Assembly (NCBI GenBank): GCA_937967615.1
Contig: CALCMJ010000155.1
Location: forward strand, 1-55,054
Direction: 5' to 3'
DNA: 55,054 nucleotides
Source of the DNA: an uncultured Saprospiraceae bacterium
GTDB lineage: Bacteria > Bacteroidota > Bacteroidia > Chitinophagales > Saprospiraceae
Part shown: one piece after another, positions 29,504 through 38,847 of the stretch
Layout of the letters: each line of letters opens with the position of its first letter
Numbering within the stretch: the first letter of the stretch is position 1
Made by a program: the position numbers and the translations under genes
The notes under the pieces: generated by a model
What the model was told of the DNA's origin: nothing
Databases searched by the model: none
Seen by the model: the letters and a program-made list of their open reading frames with translations, nothing else

Positions 29504-29526
29504 AGGGTTTTTAGGCCAAAAACCCT
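29504..29526. other. Perfect hairpin in the lipoprotein/HU divergent gap
   Basis: AGGGTTTTT and AAAAACCCT flank a five-base AGGCC loop. No strong T run follows on either strand, so it could be a regulatory inverted repeat instead of a terminator. It ends 28 bases before the HU promoter. Confidence 0.5.
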
Positions 29527-29554
29527 GAATTAACTACATTTATATATATAAAAG

Positions 29555-29586
29555 TTTGTTTATATGTTAGCATTGCTATACTTTTG
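29555..29586 (+). promoter_or_regulatory. Bacteroidota-type promoter of the HU gene
   Basis: TTTG at 29555-29558, 20 bases of spacer, then TACTTTTG at 29579-29586. This is an exact match to the TTTG-N(19-21)-TAnnTTTG consensus used by the primary sigma factor of Bacteroidota. Transcription would start about 25 bases before the HU ATG. Confidence 0.85.
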
Positions 29587-29616
29587 AGATAATAATTCAT
29601 AAATAAAATTTAAATA

Positions 29617-29889
29617 ATGAACAAAGGAGATCTTATAACCAATGTGGCTGTAAAAGCTGATATTTCAAAAGCAGAAGCTACTGAAGCAGTAAATTGCGTA
29701 TTTGATTCTATCGAGAAAGCATTAAAAAAAGGTGGTAAAGCATCTTTTGTTGGATTTGGAACATTTTCAACGAACAGAAGAAAAGCTAGAGATGGAAGAA
29801 ATCCTGCTACTGGAGAAAAAATTAGAATTGCAGCAAAGACTCTAGTTAAATTTAAAGCTGGAAAAGCTTTAGTTGAGTCGTGCAACTAG
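29617..29889 (+). CDS. HU family DNA-binding protein
   Basis: 90 residues, the standard length. It has the HU fold: MNKGDLITNVAVKADISKAEA, the turn GKASFVGFGTF, and the DNA-binding arm with GRNPATGEKIRIAAKTLVKFKAGK. A nucleoid protein that bends DNA. It is a single-gene unit with a clear promoter and a clear terminator. Confidence 0.98.
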   Translation: MNKGDLITNVAVKADISKAEATEAVNCVFDSIEKALKKGGKASFVGFGTFSTNRRKARDGRNPATGEKIRIAAKTLVKFKAGKALVESCN

Positions 29890-29919
29890 TAGTACTTTAA
29901 AAAAGATATTTAACTTTAC

Positions 29920-29952
29920 GGGCAGTTTGAAGATTCAAATTGCCCTTTTTTT
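29920..29952 (+). terminator. Intrinsic terminator of the HU gene
   Basis: An 11-bp stem GGGCAGTTTGA / TCAAATTGCCC (one G-T pair) with a four-base loop, followed by seven T. It ends only 12 bases before the transketolase start codon. Confidence 0.9.
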
Positions 29953-29964
29953 ATTTCAAGACGA

Positions 29965-30807
29965 ATGACCGAAATCACAAAACTTAAAAACATTGCCTCT
30001 CAGGTACGTAGAGACATCATACGCCAAACACATGGAGCATCATCCGGCCACCCAGGTGGATCACTTGGATGTGCTGATTTATTGACGGCGCTCTTTTTTA
30101 AAATCATGGACCACGACCCTAGTTTTAATATGTCCGGCAAAGATGAAGATCTCTTCTTCCTAAGCAATGGACATATCTCTCCTGTATTTTATAGTGTATT
30201 AGCTAGAAGTGGCTATTTCCCTATAGAAGAGTTAGCTACTTTCAGAAAGATTAATTCTAGACTTCAGGGACATCCAGCAACACATGAAAAATTGCCAGGG
30301 ATAAGAATAGCCAGTGGATCTTTAGGACAGGGTATTTCTGTTGCACTGGGCACTGCTCTTTCTAAGCGATTAGACAATGACAATAAATTTATCTACGTCC
30401 TAACGGGTGATGGAGAATTACAAGAGGGACAGGTATGGGAAGCTATCATGTTTGCTGCGCACTATAAGGTGACAAATTTAATAGCAATTGTAGACTGGAA
30501 TGGTCAACAAATTGATGGATCCAATGATGATGTTATGAGCCTAGGTGATCTACCAGCTAAGTGGAAAGCATTTGGCTGGACTGTCTTAGAGATGGATGGT
30601 CATAATTTTGAAGATATTCTAGCTACAGTACAGAATGCAAAAGAAAAATCCGTTGAAGGTAAGCCTGTAGTTATCTTAATGAAAACAGACATGGGTAAGG
30701 GAGTTGATTTTATGGAAGGAACACATGCATGGCACGGTAAGGCACCCAATGATGAACAAAAAGAAATTGCTCTGGCTCAGCTAGAAGAAACCTTAGGAGA
30801 CTATTGA
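29965..30807 (+). CDS. Transketolase, N-terminal subunit
   Basis: Thiamine-pyrophosphate half of a split transketolase in the pentose phosphate pathway. 280 residues. The family start ([31 protein letters not shown]) supports the chosen ATG. The thiamine-binding motif runs from [13 protein letters not shown] to the asparagine in [10 protein letters not shown]. The C-terminal half is the next gene, four bases downstream. Expression must come through or just behind the HU terminator, since no separate promoter fits in the 12-base gap. Confidence 0.96.
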   Translation: MTEITKLKNIASQVRRDIIRQTHGASSGHPGGSLGCADLLTALFFKIMDHDPSFNMSGKDEDLFFLSNGHISPVFYSVLARSGYFPIEELATFRKINSRLQGHPATHEKLPGIRIASGSLGQGISVALGTALSKRLDNDNKFIYVLTGDGELQEGQVWEAIMFAAHYKVTNLIAIVDWNGQQIDGSNDDVMSLGDLPAKWKAFGWTVLEMDGHNFEDILATVQNAKEKSVEGKPVVILMKTDMGKGVDFMEGTHAWHGKAPNDEQKEIALAQLEETLGDY

Positions 30808-30811
30808 TTAT

Positions 30812-31768
30812 ATGATTCAAGAAATTACATTCACAGAAAAAAAAGCAACTAGAGACGGATTTGGAGCCGGACTCCTAGAGGCAGGTAAAAGAAATCCAGA
30901 GGTAGTTGCCTTGTGCGCTGATCTTATTGGATCCTTAAAAATGCAGCACTTTATCAAAGAATTCCCAGATCGTTTTTTTCAGGTAGGAATCGCTGAAGCA
31001 AACATGATGGGCATAGCCGCTGGTCTTTCTATAGGTGGCAAAATTCCATTTACTGGAACCTTTGCAAATTTTTCTACTGGTCGGGTTTATGATCAGATCC
31101 GTCAATCCATTGCTTACTCGCACAAGAACGTAAAAATATGTGCTTCCCACGCTGGATTAACTCTAGGAGAAGATGGTGCAACACACCAAATCTTGGAAGA
31201 TATAGGAATGATGAAAATGCTTCCAGGCATGACAGTTATTAATCCATGCGATTATAACCAAACAAAAGCTGCAACAATTGCAATCGCAGATTATTCTGGA
31301 CCTGTTTACCTTAGATTTGGTAGACCTTCTTGGCCAGTGTTTATACCTGAAGATCAAAAATTTGAAATTGGCAAAGCACTCACATTATCTGAAGGAACTG
31401 ACATCAGTATTTTTGCCACAGGTCATATGGTTTGGCAAAGTGTAGAGGCTGCAAAGATTCTTGACAAGGAAGGTATAAGTGTTGAGCTGATTAATATCCA
31501 TACCATAAAGCCTTTAGATAATAATGCCATTCTCAACTCTGTTGCTAAAACTAAATGTGCAGTTTCCGCAGAAGAACATCAGGTGAATGGAGGTTTAGGA
31601 GAAAGCATTGCAAGCTTACTTTCTCGTAACACACCCGCACCAATAGAAATTGTAGCGGTAAATGATAGTTTCGGTGAAAGTGGAAAACCTGCTCAGCTCT
31701 TAGACAAATATGGATTAGGAGTAAATGACATTGTCGCAGCAGCAAAGAAGGCTCTTTCAAGAAAATAG
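30812..31768 (+). CDS. Transketolase, C-terminal subunit
   Basis: 318 residues with the pyrimidine-binding domain and C-terminal domain. The catalytic glutamate lies in [17 protein letters not shown], and [27 protein letters not shown] and [19 protein letters not shown] are typical. Together with the upstream subunit it forms one full transketolase active site. Split transketolases are normal in many Bacteroidota and archaea. Confidence 0.96.
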   Translation: MIQEITFTEKKATRDGFGAGLLEAGKRNPEVVALCADLIGSLKMQHFIKEFPDRFFQVGIAEANMMGIAAGLSIGGKIPFTGTFANFSTGRVYDQIRQSIAYSHKNVKICASHAGLTLGEDGATHQILEDIGMMKMLPGMTVINPCDYNQTKAATIAIADYSGPVYLRFGRPSWPVFIPEDQKFEIGKALTLSEGTDISIFATGHMVWQSVEAAKILDKEGISVELINIHTIKPLDNNAILNSVAKTKCAVSAEEHQVNGGLGESIASLLSRNTPAPIEIVAVNDSFGESGKPAQLLDKYGLGVNDIVAAAKKALSRK

Positions 31769-31793
31769 ATTATAATACCATAAAAATATTACA

Positions 31794-32939
31794 ATGAAGT
31801 TTGGGACCAAAGCAATTCACGCAGGAATAAAACCTGATCCAAGTTCTGGGGCAATTATGACTCCTATTTTCCAAACATCTACTTATGTGCAAGATGCACC
31901 CGGTGTGCATAAAGGCTATGAGTATGCAAGAACACAAAACCCTACAAGGTCTGTTCTAGAAAAAAATCTAGCTGCTCTTGAAAATGGCAAAAGAGCTATC
32001 TGTTTTGCAAGTGGATTAGCAGCAATAGATGCAATTCTGAAAACTTTAAACCCTGGGGATGAGCTTATCTCAACGAATGATTTATATGGTGGCTCATATA
32101 GATTAATGAATAGCCTTTATGGAAAATATGGTATCAAGTTTCATTTCGTAGGAATGGACGACATGTCAGAATTGGAAAAACGCATAAATGCTAAGACCAA
32201 AATGATCTGGGTAGAAACTCCTACAAACCCAATGTTGAACATTGTAGATATTCGTGCAGTTTGCGATCTCGTAAAAGGGAAAGACATACAGGTATGTGTA
32301 GACAACACTTTCGCCTCCCCATTCCTTCAGACACCATTAGACCTGGGCGCAGACATTGTCATGCATTCTGCAACAAAATACATAGGTGGACATTCAGATG
32401 TTATTCATGGATGCATCGTAACAAACGATGAAGAATTTGCGGACAAAATACAATACATTCAAAACGCAGCTGGTGCTGTTCCTGGACCTCAAGACTGTTT
32501 CCTGATATTAAGAGGAATAAAGACCTTACACATCCGCGTTCAACGCTCATGTGAGAACGCGGTACAGATTGCTGAATTTTTAAAAATGCATCCAAAAGTT
32601 TCTAAAACTTACTATCCAGGATTCAAAGATCATCCAGGCCATGCAGTTGCAGCAAAACAAATGCGCATGTTTGGAGGAATGGTTTCATTTGATCTTGTAA
32701 ATGGTAGCGAAGAAAATGCAAATGCAGTATTAAGTAATACGCATCTATTTAGTCTGGCAGAATCATTAGGTGGTGTGGAATCACTTATAGGACATCCTGC
32801 ATCTATGACACATGCCTCTATCCCAAAAGATGAAAGATTAAAAGTGGGACTCACAGATTCATTAATTCGACTGAGCGTAGGAATAGAAGATGTGGACGAT
32901 CTTAAGAATGACCTGAGTCATGCTTTAGATCAGATTTAA
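31794..32939 (+). CDS. Cystathionine gamma-synthase/gamma-lyase (PLP-dependent)
   Basis: 381 residues of the Cys/Met metabolism PLP family. The pyridoxal lysine is K195 in HSATKYIGGHSD; YEYARTQNPTRSVLE and FASGLAAIDAIL bind the cofactor. Sequence alone does not separate the synthase (metB) from the lyase. It lies 25 bases behind the split transketolase, so it may share that transcript, and connects with the metH pathway elsewhere in the window. Confidence 0.92.
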   Translation: MKFGTKAIHAGIKPDPSSGAIMTPIFQTSTYVQDAPGVHKGYEYARTQNPTRSVLEKNLAALENGKRAICFASGLAAIDAILKTLNPGDELISTNDLYGGSYRLMNSLYGKYGIKFHFVGMDDMSELEKRINAKTKMIWVETPTNPMLNIVDIRAVCDLVKGKDIQVCVDNTFASPFLQTPLDLGADIVMHSATKYIGGHSDVIHGCIVTNDEEFADKIQYIQNAAGAVPGPQDCFLILRGIKTLHIRVQRSCENAVQIAEFLKMHPKVSKTYYPGFKDHPGHAVAAKQMRMFGGMVSFDLVNGSEENANAVLSNTHLFSLAESLGGVESLIGHPASMTHASIPKDERLKVGLTDSLIRLSVGIEDVDDLKNDLSHALDQI

Positions 32940-32974
32940 TTTTCCTATAAATTAAACATTGCTTGCCAACTATT

Positions 32975-33089
32975 CGCGATAGGGATAGTAAGGGAGCCTG
33001 CAAGGCTGTCTCGTAGAGACGGAACCCCTGAATAGCCAGGACCGGATTCTGGAAGCGTATGCGGACAGAAGGAGGTATCGCCCAAATTT
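32975..33089. repeat. Structured intergenic repeat, copy 1
   Basis: Shares ordered blocks with the element at 49375-49488: AGTAAGGGAGCC, AAGGCTGTC, GACGGAACCCCTG and CGCCCAAATTT. Hairpins include AGCC/GGCT and GTCTC/GAGAC. It resembles palindromic repeats I recall from many Bacteroidota genomes (read on the other strand as TTTGGGCG...). It fills most of the gap before radC. Function is unknown. Confidence 0.8.
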
Positions 33090-33136
33090 TACCCTCAGCA
33101 TGATTACTATGTCTGTTTTCAAACCATATATAGTTG

Positions 33137-33835
33137 ATGGCATATTCTAGTAACACAATAAAATCATGGGCTGCAGAGGATCGTCCCAGAGAAAAGCTCA
33201 TACTTAAAGGCACTATGGCTCTTAGTACAGCTGAACTTATCGCCATTCTTATAGGCTCTGGTTCTAGAAATAGTAGCGCCGTAGAATTGTCTATGGAAAT
33301 CCTCAAACACTATGAAAACAATCTCAAGGAACTGAGCAAGGCCAGTATTAGTGATCTCAGTAAATTTAAAGGAATTGGTGAAGCCAAAGCGATTACGATT
33401 ATTGCCGCGCTTGAGTTAGCCAGAAGAAAACAAACCAGTCTTGCTAAAAAATTAAAACAAATTTCTAGTAGCAATGATGCATACCAAATATTTTCCCCCA
33501 TTTTGAGTGATTTGAAACATGAGGAATTCTGGATTCTTTTACTCAATAGAAATAATAGAGTTTTAGGAGCAAAACAAATAAGTTCAGGTGGTGTTTCTGG
33601 TACAGTTGTAGATCCTAAGGTTATATTCAAAGTTGCATTGGATAAGCTCGCAAGTGCGATTATTCTAAGTCACAATCATCCATCCGGTAATCTCAAGCCT
33701 AGCAAACAGGATATTGCAATTACCAAAAAACTGAGCATTGCCGGTAACGCTATTGAGATTAAAGTATTAGACCATATCATTGTTACTCAGACAGGATATT
33801 ATAGCTTTGCAGATGAAGGAATACTAGCTCAATAG
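33137..33835 (+). CDS. radC: RadC family JAMM-domain protein
   Basis: About 232 residues. The N-terminal part has a helix-hairpin-helix-like segment (LSKFKGIGEAKAITIIAALELARR) and the C-terminal JAMM metalloprotease-like domain has the full motif SHNHPSGNLKPSKQDI with an upstream glutamate in HEEFWILLLN. Historically named a DNA repair protein, its true role is unsettled. The ATG at 33137 is chosen; an in-frame TTG sits one codon earlier. Confidence 0.95.
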   Translation: MAYSSNTIKSWAAEDRPREKLILKGTMALSTAELIAILIGSGSRNSSAVELSMEILKHYENNLKELSKASISDLSKFKGIGEAKAITIIAALELARRKQTSLAKKLKQISSSNDAYQIFSPILSDLKHEEFWILLLNRNNRVLGAKQISSGGVSGTVVDPKVIFKVALDKLASAIILSHNHPSGNLKPSKQDIAITKKLSIAGNAIEIKVLDHIIVTQTGYYSFADEGILAQ

Positions 33836-33916
33836 GTCCCTATTTAAAAAGCAAAGCAAAAAAGTATTTAATTCTCAAAACATTATCCTATGATTGGGTG
33901 TATTATTGTGTTCTAA

Positions 33917-35680
33917 ATGGAGGAAAAGAAAAAATCACTAGACTGGTACCTATTAGTAAGAGTTCTTGCTCTTTCCTTGCCGTATAAGAAGTTATTATGG
34001 CTTGCGGCTTCTCTTGCAATAGTTTTAGCTCCTCTGACGAACATCCGCCCCTACTTGATCAAGCTTATGTATGATGATTACATTATTAAAAGTGATATGG
34101 AGGGCTTAAAGAAAATTGCAATTCTTTTCATTGTCATAATTCTGCTTGTGGGTCCGCTTAGATACCTATTTATATATATCACTTCTCTTTTAGGTCAATA
34201 TGTAGTTCAAGACTTAAGGAACAATGTGTTTAAACATATTTCTGGGCTTCAATTAAATTATTTTGATACTACAGCAGTGGGCCAATCCACGACTAGAACT
34301 ATAAATGATGTGGAAGCAATTAACACGGTGTTTACCCAAGGATCGTTTACAATCATTGCAGACCTCTTGGGCTTATTTGCGGTCATTGGGATAATGTTTT
34401 ATACGAGTTGGAGATTAGCACTGATTTGTTTACTCGTCATGCCGTTCTTAATCTTTGCTACGTATATATTTAAAGAAAAAGTAAAAGTATCTTATCAGCA
34501 TGTGCGGACTCAAATATCTAAAATGAATGCATTTCTTCAAGAGCGCATTTCAGGCATGAGAGAAATTCAGATTTTGAATGCGGAGAAAAGAGAAATGGAT
34601 AAGTTTAAAATTATTAATAGAGCTTACACACAGGCTAACCTGAATTCAATCCTATATTATGCAATATTTTTTCCTGTAGTTGAATTATTTTCTTCTATAG
34701 CATTTGCTTTACTGATATGGTATGGTGCGAGCAGCTATTTACAGGGTACTGTTTCGTTTGGCTCTTTGATAGCATTCCCGATGTTTCTTTCCATGTTATT
34801 TAGGCCAATACGATTAATGGCAGATAAATTTAACACCTTACAAATGGGGCTTGTTGCATCTGGGAGAGTATTTAATGTTTTAGACAATAAAAATAAAATT
34901 GCAAACTACGGATCCTTAGAGAAGGAAAAAATGGATGGTGATGTCCAGTTTGAAAGTGTAAGTTTTGCTTATGACGATGAAAATTATGTTTTAAAAAATA
35001 TTTCATTTCACCTAAACCCTGGAGAGACAGTTGCTATAGTGGGTAGTACTGGCTCAGGTAAAACAACAATAATAAATTTACTCAATAGACTTTATGAAGT
35101 TAAGGAAGGCTCTATAAAAATTGATGGTGTAGATATTAAAAAATATGAACTCCATAAATTTAGAAATAGAATTTCTATGGTCTTACAGGATGTGTTTCTG
35201 TTTAATGGGAGCGTTATGGAAAATATCCGTTTAAGAAATAATGATATTACGAAGGAAGAAGTGATTGATGCATCTAAAATGATAGGCGCTCATAAATATA
35301 TTATGGAACTTCCAGGAGCATATGATTTTGTACTTTCTGAGCGAGGATCAAATTTGTCCGTGGGCCAAAGACAGCTCATCTCGTTTGTGCGGGCATTGGT
35401 ATTCAATCCAGATATTCTAATTCTTGATGAGGCAACTTCATCCATTGACACAGAAACTGAGCTTACCATTCAATATGCTATTGAGAAGTTGATTCAGAAA
35501 AGAAGTTCAATTATTATTGCACATAGATTATCTACCATCAGACATGCTGATAAGATTCTTGTCCTAGAAAAAGGAGAAATTGTAGAAACTGGGGATCATA
35601 ATAGTCTACTACAAAAAGGAACGGGTAAGTATAAAGACCTCTACGAGATGCAGTTTTTAGAAATGTCTAATGAGTCTTAG
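33917..35680 (+). CDS. ABC exporter, fused permease and ATPase
   Basis: 587 residues: six membrane helices (about 20-300) followed by a nucleotide-binding domain. Walker A GSTGSGKT at 376-383, Q-loop Q424, signature LSVGQ at 480-484, Walker B LILDE at 501-505 and H-loop His536 are all present, so it should be an active half-transporter working as a dimer. The pattern is of the MsbA/MDR type; lipid or drug export is possible but unproven. A membrane protein gene and a glycosyltransferase follow. Confidence 0.94.
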   Translation: MEEKKKSLDWYLLVRVLALSLPYKKLLWLAASLAIVLAPLTNIRPYLIKLMYDDYIIKSDMEGLKKIAILFIVIILLVGPLRYLFIYITSLLGQYVVQDLRNNVFKHISGLQLNYFDTTAVGQSTTRTINDVEAINTVFTQGSFTIIADLLGLFAVIGIMFYTSWRLALICLLVMPFLIFATYIFKEKVKVSYQHVRTQISKMNAFLQERISGMREIQILNAEKREMDKFKIINRAYTQANLNSILYYAIFFPVVELFSSIAFALLIWYGASSYLQGTVSFGSLIAFPMFLSMLFRPIRLMADKFNTLQMGLVASGRVFNVLDNKNKIANYGSLEKEKMDGDVQFESVSFAYDDENYVLKNISFHLNPGETVAIVGSTGSGKTTIINLLNRLYEVKEGSIKIDGVDIKKYELHKFRNRISMVLQDVFLFNGSVMENIRLRNNDITKEEVIDASKMIGAHKYIMELPGAYDFVLSERGSNLSVGQRQLISFVRALVFNPDILILDEATSSIDTETELTIQYAIEKLIQKRSSIIIAHRLSTIRHADKILVLEKGEIVETGDHNSLLQKGTGKYKDLYEMQFLEMSNES

Positions 35681-35738
35681 TAGATAATTTGTGATTTCTT
35701 AATGCAATTGTATTAATTTTAACCTAAGCAAGCACAAA

Positions 35739-36221
35739 ATGGCAAATCAAAGAAAGCAACGCAGATCTAACCCACTAGGTGGAATCATTGGATTGGCAAT
35801 ATTCGCAGTTATCCTTTTTGTTTTATTTAAAATGGTGACGGGCGTATTCACAATTCTTTCATGGTTAGCTCCTATTCTTTTTATTCTTGCTCTTGTATAC
35901 AACAGACAAGTGGTTTTTGATTACGGAAAAATGCTCGTGCGCACCATTAAAAATGATTTGCCCAGAGGAATCATATACTCCGTACTATCTGTTTTAGGTT
36001 TCCCTCTTCTCAGTGCATTTTTATTCTTTAAAGCGTTCGTAACAAACAAAGCAAAAAAAATGGTGAAACAACGGGATGAAACTTTTGATGATTACGAAGA
36101 AGTTGAAGAAAATGATGAAGATTTTCTTGAGCTACCTGAATTGGACTTAAGTAAAGAAACGAAATCAAATACAGGTACAGAATCCAAACCAGATAATACG
36201 TATGACGATCTTTTTAAGTAA
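35739..36221 (+). CDS. Hypothetical membrane protein with acidic tail
   Basis: 160 residues: a basic N-terminus (MANQRKQRRSNPLGG), two or three hydrophobic segments at about 14-33, 36-54 and 78-99, then a strongly acidic C-terminal tail (DDYEEVEENDEDFLELPELD). The domain is not recognised. Position between the ABC exporter and the glycosyltransferase (nine bases to the latter) suggests an envelope-related role, but this is context only. Confidence 0.8.
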   Translation: MANQRKQRRSNPLGGIIGLAIFAVILFVLFKMVTGVFTILSWLAPILFILALVYNRQVVFDYGKMLVRTIKNDLPRGIIYSVLSVLGFPLLSAFLFFKAFVTNKAKKMVKQRDETFDDYEEVEENDEDFLELPELDLSKETKSNTGTESKPDNTYDDLFK

Positions 36222-36229
36222 ATCCTATC

Positions 36230-37360
36230 TTGATAGTATACTTTGCAATATCGCTACTTCTCATTCTTGCTTATGGAGTTCTAATGTTAGATATTTTCGG
36301 ACATTGGAATGAACAAGTAGATCACAAGATTCCAGAAAATTATTTGCCATCCGTATTTCTTAGTATTGTGATTCCAGCTAGGAACGAGGCTAATAATATA
36401 GTACAGTGCATTGAATCTATTCTTAACAACAACTACCCTAGTGATCTTTTTGAGATTCTTGTGGTGGATGATCACTCTGAAGACAGTACTTCACAAGTCG
36501 TAAATGCCCTCAACAATAAGTCTGTTCATCTCTTAAAATTGGCCCAAATAGGGAATACGGGTAAAAAACAGGCCATAGAATACGCTATCTCTAAATCTAG
36601 AGGAGATATTATTCTTATTACTGATGCGGATTGTATTGTGAATACAAATTGGTTACGCTTCCACAGTTCTTTTTATGAAATCAATGATGCTAAGTGCGTC
36701 ACGGGACCCATCCGGTATACAAAGGCAACACGTTTGATTGAGCAATTTCAATCTTTAGACTTAACAGGCATGATGGGTGTTACCCAAGCTGGAATCTTTT
36801 CTGACAAGTGGTATATGGCCAATGGGGCAAATATGTCTTTCCTGAAAAAACAATTTTATGAAGTAGGGTCCTTTGACTCATCAAGAAAATATGCGTCGGG
36901 GGATGATGTTTTTTTAATCCAAGCTATCGCTGATATGTATGGCCAAGATGTCTACTTTCTTAAAAATCCTGAAGCTGCAGTTACTACTGAAGCAGAAACA
37001 TCATGGAATTCCCTGTACCAACAGCGTCTTAGATGGGGAACAAAAAATAAAGCCTACAAGAAAAAGGCAATTAGCTTTACTCTAGGACTTGTTTTTATTT
37101 TTTGTTTTAGCATATTACTCAATCTAGCCCTAATTCCATTTTTTGGCTTGACGGCACTTTTTGTCTTTCTCACCCAATTAGTTTCTAAGCTTTTTATTGA
37201 TTACTTCTACTTGCAAAAGCTCAACAGCTATTTTAATAGCTCAAAATCCTTAGAATCATTCATTCCTTCTAGTGTTTTATATATTCTTTATATCGTGTGG
37301 ATGGGTATTGCAAGTATATTTCTGAAAAATTACATTTGGAAGGGTAGAAAGTTGAATTAA
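36230..37360 (+). CDS. Family 2 glycosyltransferase, membrane-bound
   Basis: 376 residues with an N-terminal membrane helix, a GT-A domain (VIPARNEANNIVQCIESIL, EILVVDDHSEDST, ILITDADC as the DxD site, and QQRLRWGTKNK as the Q/RxxRW motif) and about three C-terminal helices. It is of the processive or polyprenyl-linked GT2 type; the sugar and acceptor are unknown. The start is a TTG nine bases after the upstream stop; no earlier ATG fits. A 14-bp palindrome follows the stop codon. Confidence 0.9.
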   Translation: MIVYFAISLLLILAYGVLMLDIFGHWNEQVDHKIPENYLPSVFLSIVIPARNEANNIVQCIESILNNNYPSDLFEILVVDDHSEDSTSQVVNALNNKSVHLLKLAQIGNTGKKQAIEYAISKSRGDIILITDADCIVNTNWLRFHSSFYEINDAKCVTGPIRYTKATRLIEQFQSLDLTGMMGVTQAGIFSDKWYMANGANMSFLKKQFYEVGSFDSSRKYASGDDVFLIQAIADMYGQDVYFLKNPEAAVTTEAETSWNSLYQQRLRWGTKNKAYKKKAISFTLGLVFIFCFSILLNLALIPFFGLTALFVFLTQLVSKLFIDYFYLQKLNSYFNSSKSLESFIPSSVLYILYIVWMGIASIFLKNYIWKGRKLN

Positions 37361-37671
37361 GAATCTAGATTCTATAAATGCCAGTAGGGTATCTGTATAT
37401 AAATTTGCCTTCAAGTTCTTAAAATGCTAAGTAGCTGACAAAAATAATGTCTTACTCTTATCAGTTTGAAATAAACTGTCTTAAAGTTTTACTAAAAAGC
37501 AGGGTTTTTGATTTTTTATCTGTCTTAAGGGTGAAAGAACGAGTGGAGAAAGAAATGAGAAAATTAAACACACACCCTTATACCTACCTTTCAATTAAAA
37601 TCATCACGTGAGGAGATTTTAAGAGTGTGTAAATATTTTAAATTATTTACCCTAATATTAACACTTTTAAA
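37361..37671. other. 311-base gap before the T9SS cargo gene
   Basis: It starts with a 14-bp perfect palindrome (AGAATCTAGATTCT, 37360-37373) touching the GT2 stop. A lone TAAATTTG at 37400-37407 fits the -7 consensus but lacks a TTTG partner and is far from the ATG. Near the end, an A/C-rich ACACAC stretch can pair with GAGTGTGT across about 50 bases. No gene is visible; it is probably a long leader or promoter region. Confidence 0.5.
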
Positions 37672-38715
37672 ATGAGAAACTTGAAACCCTTATTCGTAGC
37701 GATATTCGCTATCGCCAGCCTTTTTTCCCTTAACGCACAAGAAAACTTAAACCTAACCGCTCCTTTATTAGGACCTGCCCCATTGGCACCGGTGGAAGAC
37801 AGTGGTTCTGGTTGCTTTAGCTTTACTATCCAAAATGTAAACATGCCAGGATATCCAAATGCTGGAGACACTGAGGTAACAATACAATTAGATAACATTA
37901 CAGCTCCTAATGGGATTGCTGATCTTTCTTCTAGCTTATCGCCAAGTACTTACACATGGACGTTTGACGCTGCAAGTAATTCATTCACTGGAGTACAATC
38001 CGCTAGTATAGGATTTTTATACTCTGAGATTATTACTGTATGTTTTGATGTAACTGCAAATTCAATTTGTCCTGTTGAAGAAAATGGTTTTACTGCGACT
38101 GGAATTGTTCTAGGTGGAGATGATGGTAACACTACTGATAACGTTGCAAGTTCATATACTTGTACTGAAATAGTCACTACACTACCAGTTGAATTATCTG
38201 CCTTTACAGCAATAAAAGACAAAGGAACTAGCCTACTAGAATGGTCTACAGCATCTGAAGTAAATAACTCACATTTTGTGATCCAAAGATCTGAAGACGG
38301 TTTAAGCTTTGAAGAAATAGGAGAAGTGGACGGACAAGGAACTACAACTGCCCGTTCAAACTATAGCTTTATAGATGAGTCCCCATTAACTGGGAAAAAT
38401 TACTACAGACTAAATCAATATGATTTTAATGGTAAAAATTCTTTATCTGAAATCAGAATAGTAGACTTTGATGAGACAAGATCAACAATAAACATATATC
38501 CAAACCCGGTTGTTGACTTTGTAAAGATCACAGATGCAGAAGAAAACGCAAGACTCCAAGTATACAACATGGCTGGAAAATTAGCATACGAAAGAAATAT
38601 CGGTGAAAACGGAACAGTACATACACAAGATTTTATATCTGGAACATACATTTTCCAAGTAGTGGATGCTACTGGAAATAAGTTACACGCAGAAAAAATA
38701 ATAGTTAGTAAATAG
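37672..38715 (+). CDS. Secreted protein with type IX secretion C-terminal sorting domain
   Basis: 347 residues: signal peptide (about 1-23, ending LNAQ), a cysteine-containing beta domain (about 30-168), then the common linker module LPVELSAFTAIKDKGTSLLEW ... SEVNNSHFVIQRSEDG ... NYYRLNQYDFNG, and a C-terminal sorting domain (INIYPNPVVDFVKI, then VYNMAGKLAYE, ending AEKIIVSK). It should be exported and surface-attached through the type IX system that includes the porZ and porW genes of this window. The domain function is unknown. Confidence 0.92.
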   Translation: MRNLKPLFVAIFAIASLFSLNAQENLNLTAPLLGPAPLAPVEDSGSGCFSFTIQNVNMPGYPNAGDTEVTIQLDNITAPNGIADLSSSLSPSTYTWTFDAASNSFTGVQSASIGFLYSEIITVCFDVTANSICPVEENGFTATGIVLGGDDGNTTDNVASSYTCTEIVTTLPVELSAFTAIKDKGTSLLEWSTASEVNNSHFVIQRSEDGLSFEEIGEVDGQGTTTARSNYSFIDESPLTGKNYYRLNQYDFNGKNSLSEIRIVDFDETRSTINIYPNPVVDFVKITDAEENARLQVYNMAGKLAYERNIGENGTVHTQDFISGTYIFQVVDATGNKLHAEKIIVSK

Positions 38716-38724
38716 AAAACACCC

Positions 38725-38760
38725 ACTTCTAATCTTAGGATTGAGAAGTCTTAAGATTAG
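38725..38760 (+). other. Overlapping competing hairpins in the cargo gene 3' region
   Basis: ACTTCTAATC can pair with GATTGAGAAGT (one bulge), while CTAATCTTA can pair with TAAGATTAG. The two stems share the same bases, so only one can form. A strong terminator follows ten bases later. Confidence 0.45.
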
Positions 38761-38769
38761 GGTACTAAT

Positions 38770-38808
38770 AGCTTGTCAGTTACAATGGTAACGACAAGCT
38801 TTTTTTTT
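38770..38808 (+). terminator. Intrinsic terminator of the T9SS cargo gene
   Basis: AGCTTGTC / GACAAGCT with an inner GTTAC / GTAAC stem and AATG loop, followed by eight T. Confidence 0.93.
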
Positions 38809-38847
38809 GTTTACAGCTCTTGAGCGATAGAAACTTATAGAGTTGTA

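Noticed and set aside
31769..31793. SAM or B12 riboswitch before the cystathionine gene or metH
   Set aside because: The gap before the cystathionine gene is 25 bases, and metH has no leader at all; both are too short.
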